Source: Lytechinus pictus (Eukaryota > Echinodermata > Echinoidea > Temnopleuroida > Toxopneustidae). From it: a stretch of DNA of 64,000 nucleotides. This document shows, piece after piece, positions 38,732-51,400 of the stretch. Where the stretch lies: positions 19,400,603 through 19,464,602 of the forward strand of contig NC_087254.1 of assembly GCF_037042905.1 (NCBI RefSeq), in the 5' to 3' direction. The notes beneath the pieces were generated by a model that was given only the letters and a program-made list of their open reading frames with translations, searched no databases and was not told the DNA's origin. Made by a program: the position numbers and the translations under genes. The first letter of the stretch is position 1; every line of letters begins with the position of its first letter.

Positions 38732-38737
38732 TTTATT
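38732..38737 (-). promoter_or_regulatory. AATAAA overlapping the polycystin stop codon
   Basis: The coding sequence ends GAATAAA, so a canonical poly(A) signal overlaps the TAA. If used, the 3' UTR would be only about 10-30 bases; a second TTTATT-type site lies within 20 bases. Whether it is used is not visible. Confidence 0.35.
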
Positions 38738-41700
38738 CTGAGAAGACGATCTTCCTCTTTGTGAGTTTGATATCATCTGGTGTAAGGTTATACTTGAGAA
38801 AGGTTTCCATACGAAGGATCATCTCTTGTGTCTTGGTCTCCATCTCCTTACATCCCATTTCAATTGGATCATCATCTACAATATGAGAGATTAAACAGGT
38901 AGGAACAGAAAGAATCATTGATATCATTACAAATATCATTATATCATAATTCTAGATCCCATGTCATGAGATTGAATTAATTCTGCATAATCGTAACGGT
39001 AATATTTAGTGTTTTTTTTTCTCTCTCAGTTATCCAAATCGTTCCACATATTATTGTAACTAATTCTCTCCTAGAACTATTCATTTTAGGTTCACCTAAT
39101 TTATAACCAATATATTAATTACACAAATATTTTCTTAATATTTCTATTGCAGTTTTACTAAAGAAGAAATGATAATAATAATATTCAGTTCTTGTATAAT
39201 GCATATCATGTATCATTTAAAATCTCTAGGCACTTCCAAAGGACTTTGATATCATTACACTGGCCTTAGGCAAGCAAGTCTTTAACAGCACACAAGCATT
39301 TCAAGGATTAAATCCCAGCACAAGGTTAGCATTTGCTTTCCCTGCGTAGAGGACAGCATTTTGTGGATCAATTACTTGCTGAAGGAAATGAAGCCATGTC
39401 TGGGATTCAAACCCACCACCACCTGTTTAAAAGATATTAATCCACTAGGTCAAAAAAAAATCCTATAAATACTATAATATACACCCAACATCTCTTGCAA
39501 ACCTTACTCATCATGAGTATGTTCACCACAGCATCCCACAATGCCAAATCAAAAGGAAACTACCCTGACCTACCTTCAATACAATGCTTCTCCTCTTTTT
39601 CCTCTTCCTCCTTTCTCTTCTTCTTGGTGTTTTGCTGTCGTGTGAGCCCAACAAACTTCTTAAAGCGGCCCATCATGAAATCAACGATCTCGAGCTCATT
39701 GTCCATCTTGGAGTTCTCCTGCCGAACCCTGGCGAAAGCCTCGTTGATGATCGACAGGAACATGTTGAGGCAGATGAAGATGATGATGATCACATAGCAG
39801 AAGAAGAACAGAGGGCCAAGATGACGACTTGTCTGGACCATCTCGGCAAACTTGAACTTTCCTGTGAGGAAAACAAATAACTTGATGACCTCATATCACA
39901 GAAGAATAGTAGATCAAAATGACTTCAGAAAAGTTTTGGCTGTAGCTAAATGAATCCTTTCTAACTGCAGAAAAGGTCAATACAAATATAGAGAAGAAAG
40001 ACAGGTGAACATTTTTTTCTCTCCCTTTTCCTTTTCCTTCTCTCTCCCTTTTCTACCCACTCTCTCTCTCTTAATATCTCCTTCATTCTTATTTTTTTTT
40101 TGCAATTAGACACATAATAACCACACATAAGACAGACTCAATTGGAGACTATACAGTCCAAACTTGTATAAGACTTGCAGCAAAAATAAACTTATATGAG
40201 CTACAGAGGTAGGATCTGGTTAATGAGCAGTCATACACCAAAACTCAACAGGAAATTATAATGGTAGGTGCAGTATGGGTCCCAAATCATTACCAGTTTG
40301 CTTGGGATTTACGCACTATCCTGTTGCAAGGTTGTAATGGATCACTTAATTTTAGGTCAAGTCGAGTCATTTTATGATTCAAGTTGAGTCAAGTCAGTCG
40401 AGTCACTGTACAAATGTCAATGGAAACGAGTCTCAGTATAAGTCATGGCTTAAAAACAACCCTACCCTGTGGTTAAGATGTAGCCAGTGGTATGATTTTA
40501 CATACAAACAGAGATTGCTGGTAAAATAGCCTGACATTGTTACTGACAATGTCTCCTTACCTAGCATGGTTGAAAAGAGGGTGACGATGGTGGATCCAAA
40601 GGTACTGAAGCCCAGGAGGTATGGGCTGTACATGTTGAAGGCCATGGTGCTAAAAGCCATGAAGACAATCCCAAAGACAATCAGGTAGTAGAGGATTTCA
40701 CGACCAGCGTTCTTGAGGGTCAGGGATAGGATCAGGAGGCGACGGTTGAATCGAAACAGCTTCATGAACTTGACGTTGGCAATGAAGACCACCATGGCAG
40801 TCATGTAGCGATACAGCTGGGAAATAAAGGAGATATGATCAATGTCAGACTTGCAGAACATCCCTCTAGAGCATAGCACTGTTTGAATATTTTTTGTTGT
40901 AGAACTTTGGTTGAGGATTATTAGGAATATAAAGAGTTGAATGGTGCAATTTGAAACTCTAAATTCAAAGCAAATATCATACATACAACTGTCATAATCA
41001 CCCCAAAATTAATTCTGCATGCAAATAATTAAAGATCATGTGCAACATTATGAATCAGATCCAACAACCAATCGGGTAAGCCGGCAGGTTACATATTATA
41101 ACATGTAATGATGATGATGAATCACAATATAATAATACAACATAATCTCACTGTATGATGTAATGAAACACAGCAATGTTGTGAATATATAAATCATAAT
41201 AAGGAGCTTTCACATTGAAATAACCCATAATGTCGTTGACAAAGTCCTGGTACTTACCAAATCCCAATGGGAGACATACTGGAAGTTCAAGAAGCTGTCA
41301 GGGTTTGTGCGGTACTGCTCCATCAGCTGCCGACCAATAAACAATCTATACAGATAGAACGTGATAGCACAATAGGCCATGACCAGGGTCACTACCTCCA
41401 GCATGTTCCAGAAACTTTTGAAATACTCCTTCTTTTTCTTGATGAAGAGTTTGATCTCCCGGTAGGTGAAGTAGAGAAGGTAGAGGACGTAGGCCACCTC
41501 TCCGGCAAGGACAAAATAAGCAAAGCTTCCCTGGTATCGATCAAGACGAATGGTGCGAAAGTTCACATACGGGAATGCACCTGTATAGGGGTTTGTAACA
41601 GAGAGAAATAATGCTACTCAAAACATCAGCAACAGTCACCTATTCATGTTTATGAATGGTTGAAAAAAAAACTGATTTGCATCTAATTGCATCTTTTCCT

Positions 41701-44700
41701 GCAATGGGCTAAAGAAAGGCTTTTACCACTTTTTTACACCCATACACACAATTTCTTTGTAATCAAATAAGCAACTAAACTTTAATCTATGCCTAAATCA
41801 AATTTATCTGACCTACATGTACATGTAGCTATATATTATATGACTCTCCATCATTCCTTTGGTGTAAAATAATACACCTTTCCTGTGACAAATCAAAAAG
41901 ACATAACTTGCATCCTATTCTGATTCAGTGAGTTAGTTTTTATAATTTTTTTCATTTTAAAGCAATATGACACCAATTTGTCTATTGATTGCTTAACATC
42001 TGGTTCTGTGACATCTCATCACAAAATTCTTATCAAGTTACGAATTGCAAAGTGTGAAAAGTCAGTGAGAAATAGAATTTTAATTTCACTACAAAGGATA
42101 TACAATGTAAATCAATCCTACCATCAACTTCATTTCAGTTCAAGTGTTAAGACACAAAATTCATACACTGGTGCTAGTGTTGCACCTTACACCAACACCA
42201 TTACACCAATACTTGATGTTTCACTTGACATTAACATCAATTTTAAACACCAACACTAGAATCCCAATAGTACTCACCCCCTTGTGAAGGGAATTCAACG
42301 AGTAGAAATGATATGCAGTACATGTTGTTGATAGGGTTATAGGTTACAAACTCAAAGAAGACACCCCGGGTGGATTGATCAAGCCAAAAAGATTCTCGAA
42401 GGTATTGCATCCGAGCTATACAAAAGAATAGAAATATGATAATGAAATATTTACCTCAAAGTGAAAATCTTGCCCTTAGTCGCTAAGCAAAATTAATAAT
42501 TATATTTTTCTTTAATATAGCACTTCATACATCAAGATTACATTCTAAGTGCTTTACAATAAAAATTACTCTGGACAACAGATTCTGGCATGAAAAGAAT
42601 TAACGGACCCTATCAAAATTAGGATTGATAATAAAAGAGCTATGAATTCTTCAATTTGAATAAACTTAATGCAAAATGAAAACGCAGCACATATTTCAAG
42701 AATGTTGCCCAATGATACTGGATAATACTGACATCCATTCTTCTTCATCAAGAGACCATAATGATAAAGTCAGTCTAAGTTTATACAGTCACGTGATATA
42801 ATTTTTATGATATATGTTTAAAGACAATGACAATTTTTTCATAAATACTACATGTTCACTGTCCATAGGCCTGTTTATAAGGAATAACAACTATAGTAAC
42901 TCTGCCTTTATGGCAATTACCGTCATGGTAACAGGGCTCAGTAGCCAATCACAATCATGGCTTTCACTGACGTTACAATAATGTCAAATTTATTTTAGTT
43001 CAAGTTATTAATGAAACGGGGCCAAAAAACTTATTTACTGAGTGAAATGGTACTTGGTCCAGTCTCTGTCAAATGCTTACATTGAGCATTCTTAAATGAA
43101 TGGATATGAAGAAAGCAACTGACCCATAGCATCTGTGGGATTAGTAGGGATCTCAGCTAGATAGCCTCCTCCCTTGTAAGTAGCTTGCTTTCCAAGATAC
43201 GGGAAGGAATCTATCTCAGTCCAGGAATTATGCTTCCACACAGATCCTTCAGGGGTTGTATAATCTGTAGGATCTTGGTAGAAACAAAAGGAGGCATGAG
43301 AAAGTGGGCTGAATCTCTTTCTCTCGGCTGATAGTGACTTAAGATGAATTGAGCTAAAAAAAAGTGAAATTGCAATGCTTCCAGTTTTGCACAGACTACT
43401 ATTTTTCCTTTCCTCCTCTTCCTCCCACTTCTTCTCCTATTTTATTTCTTGATCTCTTCTTATTCCTCCTCCTCTTCTTCCTTTTCAACTTCCTTTTCCA
43501 CTCCTCCACTTCTCCTCTTCCTCCTCATCTTCTTCCTCCTTCCCCTCCTCCTCCTCCTTCTTCTTCTCCTTCTTCTTCTTCTTCTCCTCCTCCTTCTCCT
43601 CCTCCTCCTCCTCCTTCTCCTCCTCCTCCTCCTCCTCCTTCTTCTCCTCCTCCTCCTCCTCCTCCCCCTCCTTCTTTTTCTTTCTCCTTAATCACCTGTT
43701 TCTCTGCTTCTTCTTTCACTCATTGTTCACCTTTCTTCCCAATTATCTAGTACTCCCTACCTACCTGATTCATTGACTGGTTTCCACCCTGGTGCGAAGT
43801 CTCTATCTTCATCATCACTGAATGAATAGGTGCGTTTACACTGTATCCCTGCACTTGTTATCTCTTCTGGTAGTATGCAAGGCTCTGAAACAAATACAAG
43901 ATAATTACAGGTCATATATATCATTTGATGTTGTTACCATGAAGAAAGATTGCCGTCATGATAATTTCAGGGTCATGTGTTTTCAGTATCTCAATTTTTT
44001 TATTAGAATCATGAGATCCATGTCTGAGAGAGTGCATCAAAGTATCTTTAACCTATAACTCCTTCTCCTCCTCCTCCTTCCCCTCACCCTACTCCTCCTC
44101 CTCTTTCTCCTTCCCCTTCTTCTCCTTATCATCCTCCTTGTCGTCATCATCGTCCTACTCCTTCTTCTGCTTCTCCCCCTCCCTTTCTCTTTCCCCTTTT
44201 TCTTTTCCTTCCCCTATTTCTTTACTATTCCTCCTCTTACTACTCCTCCTCTCCTTCCCTCTCTCTCCCTTCTTTTCCCCACTCTCTCCCTCACGCCTTC
44301 TCATCACCATCACTCATATTGTGTTATTCAACGCTGTCTCAACCTGGCCATTCCAATGAGTATCGTCTGTTTCCTAGAGACCATTCTTTATTGATACCTT
44401 GGATCCTCCCCCTCTCCCCTGTTTTTAATCAACCACCCCACTTCCCGTTTATCATCTCTTCCTATCCCTTCCTTTTCCTCATTACCCACACTCACCTTGC
44501 GTTACTCTTAGCTGTCTCAACCTGGCCATCCCAATGAGCATCATGTGTTTCCCAGAGACCATCCTCTGTTTGATACCTTGGATATCCTCCTTTCCATTGT
44601 ACCATGTCTCGGAGAAGAGAGACGGAATGAAGACATTCTCTGTGTAGTTCCAAAATTTCTCTCGCGTTTGAATCTGTAAAGATGCAGCGGGGCAATATTC

Positions 44701-45482
44701 AATGATTAATCTATCAAATTTTGATTCACCTTCTAATATTACAGTTGTTAACAATCAAGAAAATAATCCTTTCTCCACTAGTGCATTTAATCCTAATATT
44801 ACAGGTGTATATAACCTAGAATATAAACTCTTTTCCACTGCTGCATTTGATAAGAAAGTCAAAGTCCTAACTTTCCTGCAGGGGATCGACCAAATATCTC
44901 CTTTATAAATTTTTACTATACAGTAAATAACTTGCCGTTTTGTAGCTGTTTCGGAAAACGAATAGAAACCAGCAAATTTTGTCCATTTATTTTCTGCATA
45001 CACTATAATACATGAAACTAAACAACAAACTTTCCACAGCTTTTCTCACTGTGTACACTATACTCAATGAAAATATTCTGGTAAAATACGAAGCAAAGAA
45101 CTATTCATATATCGATAGTGACAAATAGGTATTTGATTTCAAAACAGTAGTTTGGTAGGTCTGGATAATGTTATAAACACCAAGTGTCATAATGAATATG
45201 CATAATTACTGAACAAGGACATTTCATTCACTTATAGGGGTACTGCTTAAAACAGGTGGTTCATTTAATAAGACTGTGAACATCTAACTTGTAATACACT
45301 TCACCTTAGTAAACTTCATGAGGCCATGGTATTGAGCCTCCACGAAAGCATCTTTCATGGATTTATTGACGTAAAATGCCTGAGGGTCCCGGTCACCGAA
45401 TGCTATCAGCATCACAATGTTTAGAAAGATGATGTATAAGATAATTTCTCGAATGATGCTCTTCATTTTGATCTCCTTGAAT
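38733..45482 (-). CDS. Polycystin gene: polycystin cation channel (PKD_channel) and C-terminus (residues ~1276-1865)
   Basis: Nine exons encode the channel part: a helix (IIREIILYIIFLNIVMLIAF), the extracellular polycystin loop (ETWYNGKEDIQGIKQRMVSG; YKGGGYLAEIP; FFEFVTYNPINNMYCISFLL), then four membrane helices including YFVLAGEVAYVLYLLYF, FWNMLEVVTLVMAYCAITFY and YYLIVFGIVFMAFSTMAF. The pore stretch is FSTFGSTIVTLFSTMLGK, followed by the last helix FFFCYVIIIIFICLNMFLSI. The acidic residue after LG that polycystin-2 uses in its filter is Lys here, read across the 40816/39861 exon junction. The C-terminus is short, with a Lys/Glu-rich helix and ending RKIVFSE; no EF-hand is seen. Confidence 0.9.
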
Positions 45483-48400
45483 CTAAGATGAAAATTATGT
45501 AAATATGGCAAGCACTAATTAATGTCTTGCAAGATTTGAAATCAAATATAATCAAAAGCAAGAAATATTTGACCACTAGATAGTGCTGATTATTCTTATA
45601 AACAAAAGTCTGAAATCTTCTGAAAATCAGATTAAAGATAAGAGGCAGCAATGAATTCAGTTGGGTGTGCAAGTGATGATGCAACAACCCTTAAAACAAA
45701 TATTCTCATTACATGAAATTACACAAATTAATACATTTCACTTTTTTATCTAAAATAACAAAAATTGCCCTTTGGTTGTGTGGTAATTTAACATGTAGTA
45801 GGAACTTATTCGAGGAAGGAAATAGATCTAGTTACTCAAATTCATGGATCTCAGAATAGAAGGTTTAATAGAGGAACATTCTGAAATAAGCTCACCTCAA
45901 CTCCCTTGCAGCAGCGAGCTCATCAGGGTTGGGAGGGGAAATCCCTGGAGGAATACCCTGATGAGTCTCTCCTCCTCCTTCTCCATCTCTCTCATGCAAC
46001 CATTCCTCATCCTCTCCAAGAGGTGGGATGTCATCCTCCTCCTTCTCAGGTTTCTTGAAGAGAAGAGAGAGGAAGAATGCCAGGAAGAGAACCTGAAAAA
46101 AAAATATATAGACACAATGAAAATGGCTTCTTCAGATGTACTTTTAGGGGAATATTTGTTGTTTTTATTTTTTTCTTTTGTTATTTGCTTACCCCTCTCA
46201 GATGAATTTTATACATATAAATTGAAACAAGAACCCATATGTGGACCTGTGTACTAATTATCATTGAATATAGAATACCAAAGTGTGATGTCATAAATTT
46301 TCACTTTTTGCATTTCAGCGCTTTTGATACCATATTTTGGTAACGCATGATGAAAAACCCCCACAAGCAAAATTTGGTGAGAATCGGTCCGCGGGGGCCT
46401 GAGATATCACCTCATGAATACATAATTGTCCACTGAAGTCACTGTATTATTGGCCTGGTTCTAAATGTTAGAAAATATCTGTACCTGGAAATTTACTCTA
46501 TAAGTTAAGGGAAAAAAGTACTGTGTTCACAAACATTTTTTTATATATATTCACATCTACCAAAGATATCTCATCATTATTCTCTATGTTGATATTTTAA
46601 TAAGAACCGTCATTTTCTAAACAACTACAAACTACAGTCTAGTTCATATGAGACTCACTTTAAGAGGTTGCGTGAAGAAGACATCCTGGATGAGAGATAT
46701 ACACATCGATACCAGCCATTCTGTTGCCTTGGTCTTGCCAAACTGACCAGCCACTTCAATGGTCAACCAGAATGCAACACCAACCGATGTCATCAACAAG
46801 GCCCAACCAAAATAAAGGCATTGCCATGGTAACTCAAACTTCTTCTTCTTCCTCATTGGTGGTTTCGACTGCATTCTCTTGTATCCTGCTTCCGTGGTGA
46901 GAGCAGGGATACGGGAGAGGTGCGGTGACGAGGTGCGGTCACTACCAAGACTGGAGGAGTCAAAGGAAAGGGACCGCTGGAACTCTGAAGGGTCAAGCTG
47001 GACCTGCGATGGAGAACTAACCCGGGTGAGGTTAGTCCTCTGGACATGGGCAGAGACTGTGGGTGGAGGGGGTGTTGACTGACCCCTCTCCAACAGATCT
47101 AGCTGCTGCCTGAGCTCTCTTGATCCCATACTGGAGGCGAAGGAGAGGCGGGAGGCAACGTCCCTTCTTCCTGCTGATGATACTCTAGGCTGCTTCGTCT
47201 TCATACAACAAATCTAGTTGGAAAATAATTTAAAGACGAACATATGAACACAATAAATATTCACATATGCATAGGAAAAAATAATATTTTCTTATTTTTA
47301 GATACAACTATCATGATTATCAAAATGCTCTGTAGCCTAAAATGGCTCTAAATCACATAAGAAAATGAAATACAACTGAACATTTATGTCAATGAAAAAC
47401 AAAAACAAAATCTATATCTTAACTCTACTCTTGCTAGCCACTTAAAAAATATGTAAATTTCAAGGATATTCTACTGACATATCATATTCAATATCTTTAC
47501 TTTATTTTACCATCATTTCATTTAACACTGAAGTAACAATCTGCATCTTTTCAAGATAGATTAAGATTTGATGTGTTGAGTCAGGTATTAACAAGAAAGT
47601 TTTACAAAACCATTTTCACTAAAATAATGAAGTACAAGTAAACTAAGCTCCAGAGATTAAAACATCCTGAAATGGTAAGTTGCAACCATCTCTCAATTCA
47701 GTGTATATCATTTAACCCTTATTAAACTGGGGTGGGGTCAAATTGACCTCCCCTTGACAAATTTCATCACTTTCAAGTCTTGTGCATCTTTTGAGACCAA
47801 ATTTGGGATGCCAGAGTGCGCGGTTCCGAAATTACGCAACATTTGCAACAAGTGCATGTCAGACCCGAAATTGCTCAAAAACATGATTTTGTGTACAAAG
47901 TCAATGCTAATTGTGTTTTTCAACAAAAATCATAAATGTTTGATTATTTTTTCTTTTGTTGGTTTAAATGGATTAATTTTATGCTATTTATGATTGCAAA
48001 AGGGTCCCCAACAAAGTTCATCAGAAAAAACAATAAAAAACAAAAGGTTTGAAAAAACATAGAAATACATAAGAATTTAAAAAAACAATAAAATACATAA
48101 GAAATTAATCATATTTTTGCAAATTTTAATCGATATTTGTAAAAAATTGATACTCCCACCAAAAATTAGCATTCAACTAGTTATATGAATTGAGTTAAAG
48201 GCAAAAACATACACAAAAAACAAATTTAGGGCAAATTTCATATGCTTATTTGCATAATTAATAGAAAAATATAAACAATTTATTTTTTGAAAATTTTACT
48301 ATACAGTCTTGTAGTTAACATCCGGCTCTACCCGCGTGCAATACTGGTCCGAAATAGCCCAGTTAAGAGAGAGTTAAAACAGGAATCCTTTCTCTACCTA

Positions 48401-51400
48401 CCCTTGCATGTTTGGGTTGAGGCCTTGAGAGTCTGAAGATCTGTACTACAAGGATGTTAGCAGGGAACACCATCAGACTACTAATGACACCAATCACTAC
48501 CTCACCCATAGAGAAGCTAATAGGACCAAGACTATACACCGTCTGGTTACCACCACTACCAAAATCAACCTGTAGGTTAGTAGTGGAAGAAAACACCAGG
48601 TGGGTGTTTCATAAAGCTGTTCGTAAGTTAAGAGCGACTTTAAGAATGAGATCCTTTCTTGTGGTAAATGGTATATTCATTGGCGATGGTTTAGCGCGTA
48701 AGAAAGGTTCACCAGTCGTTCTTAAAGTCGCTCTTAACCTACGAACAGCTTTATGAAACGGCCCCCAGGGCCCCATTGCATAAAGGTTACTATTAAAGTA
48801 AGTTTGCCATTCAGTGGTAACTACCATGGTAATACTTATCAACAACCAATCAAAATCAAGGATTTCATGCCAGTTACCATTGGATGGCAAAGTTACCATA
48901 ATGGTAAATTTTATGCAATGGGGCCTAGAAGAACAATCAAATATTGCTGGATAATGAAAATATGGAAGCGGGGGAAAGGGACATTTCTTGATAAACATTT
49001 TGCAAAAAAAAAATCAACCTTTTGTGGTATTCTTTTATTTCTCAATTCTTAATTCATACCTTTCAGCCATTAGCCTGTGCCTACATTTTAATTTGAGAGT
49101 AACATGGAGACAATTTTCTGCACATACCTTAACTCATTTATACTATAGACAGCATTGTGATTCAAATAACACATTTGCAGATCATAGAATATCTTGTAAA
49201 TAATTTGGTAATTGGAAAATATATCACTTTGGAGCAATTCTATAAATTTTCAACTTTTTGTATGTTCAACACCCAATTTTCTCTATTTGTATCTCACTTC
49301 ATAAGATGCTGAAGCCATAATTATTTGGGAGCATTCTAGATTTTTTTCATATGAACTAGAAAACAGATATTTGGGAAGGTACTACATATACAGGGTTAGA
49401 CATAGATGGAATTGCCCATTTCAACAATTTATATGCCTATAAAGTCCTCCTGGTTTAGAAAGTTCAAACATGGAATCTCTGGTATGTGTCTTACGTTATA
49501 AAAGAAGATATTAGCCATCATAGCAGAGAAGAGCAGAGAGAGGCAGCAGGATACGCGCTGGACCCGGGTGAAGCGGCTCTTGGGTGGTCTGGAGAAGACT
49601 GAGAACCACAGATGACCGTCACTCAGGTTCTTCCTAGTCTTGGTTGAGAAGAGATGGGTGAAGCTGGTCAGTTCACTACGTCCAGCTACTGGAATCACTC
49701 GGTCAATCTATAGAGGAGATATGTTATGCAAAAATTTCAATAAAATGATTTTGAACTATATCATTCACACATGTATACATTTTACAATTTCCTTATCCAT
49801 ACTTCCAGGTTCAGCAAAGTTAATAATAATAACAATATAGGTATTTCTACCCAGGGTAGCCACTTCAGTTTCGAGAACTGTTCTACCAGCGGGCCCTGCT
49901 ATTATTATTACCCCGGCTTTAGCTGAGCTGCCTAGGCGCTCAAGCATTCAAGGAATTTCTTCCTACCGGGTTCAGCTGGTGGATTTCTTATTTTCTTGTC
50001 AAATATTCTGGATAAATTATTTGAACATGAAAGGGCTTGTTTTGTAATCTACTTTAAAAATTAATCAAGAGCAAATTTTTTTTTAATTGTTTATAGATCC
50101 TTACCGCTCCATCATCCTCCTCCACCGCCCACCATCTGTTAGCCATGAAGTAGAACATCTTATTGGTATTCAAGTCCTTGACTGATAGATGAGAGAGGAA
50201 CCAGCTAGGGCTCTTCCCACCATTATCGTGCCAGATCCTTACATGCATGAGGTCTCCGAAGGGCCTGGAGGATGTCAGCAAGAAGGAATCAACGCCACCG
50301 CTCTGGAGGACCTTACGTTTCGGGTCATGGAGGGTGCGGACGCCGCTGTCATTGTGATCCCCGGTGATGATGATATGGACACGAGCGGTGGTTCCTGAGA
50401 TGAATATAGAAGTGACAGCTTGTTCTTGCCATGAAAAATCTCTTGGGAAACATTTGATTAAATGGAATGTCAGGTATTGAATCATCATAGAAGAGTTTAG
50501 GGTTGTCTCAGTATGCGATACCCACTGGCGGATCCAAGGGGGGCACAGCCGGCCCATGCCCCCCCCCCCCCCCTTCGAGAGGTACAATTAAAATTTGTAA
50601 ATGTAAATATGCCGTTAAAACATAAGTACCCCCCCCCCTTGGAAGTGAGGACCTTTGTCAAACTTTTTCATGGGTGAAATGTCCATAATTTTTGGGTAAA
50701 AACTTTTTTTTCCTTGTCCAATTTTCTTGGGAAAATGTGTCCCCCCCTTGGAAAATCCTGGATCCACCAGTGATGATACCGTTATCACTGAACTGAGAAA
50801 AAACTACTTTAGGCCATCTTGCCCCCTCTAAAATTGTTAAAGTCTACATCAGGAACTTTATTATTTGAGAAGGAATATTTTCATACATTTTGTCCTACTT
50901 TCGTTTCACAATTATTGCCCTTTCTCCTAAATCTTCTGATGAACTTGGGATCAATACAGGTAACTCCCTGACATGCATACTCCAAATAACATACAAACCT
51001 GCATCTGACTTGACACCAGTGAAGACGGTTACCTCATAATGGCATTTATCATGATGGTTGTTACCTATCAGAGGAGTCACTCCAGCCTGATGAGGGGAGA
51101 ATGAAATACATGTAGGTGAGCAATCCAAAATAAATACTTTCATTCATGGGAACAGTTGCATAAAGGTTTTCTTTTATTAAGTTAAGCATAATGACTGGTA
51201 TAGTGGAAGCCAAGAAGTTTGGTCAATCCCTTATAACCACATGGCTAAGGTTAAAATGTGCTGGTGATGAATAACCCGTTACACAAACCGGGTGGGAAAT
51301 ACAAAGTTAAGAAGTCAAGTAGGGTTATGAGTATCAAAATAAACTCATAAGGGCAAAGGAGAAACAGGATTATTTGCCACCATTCAAATGAGAAAAGAGT

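Noticed and set aside
39584..39880. Plus-strand frames over polycystin exons (also 46879-47082 and 50189-50398)
   Set aside because: Antisense shadows of channel, loop and PLAT exons on the minus strand.
43364..43750. Proline/leucine-rich frame in the CT-rich tract
   Set aside because: Simple sequence in a polycystin intron; neighbouring real exons are on the opposite strand.
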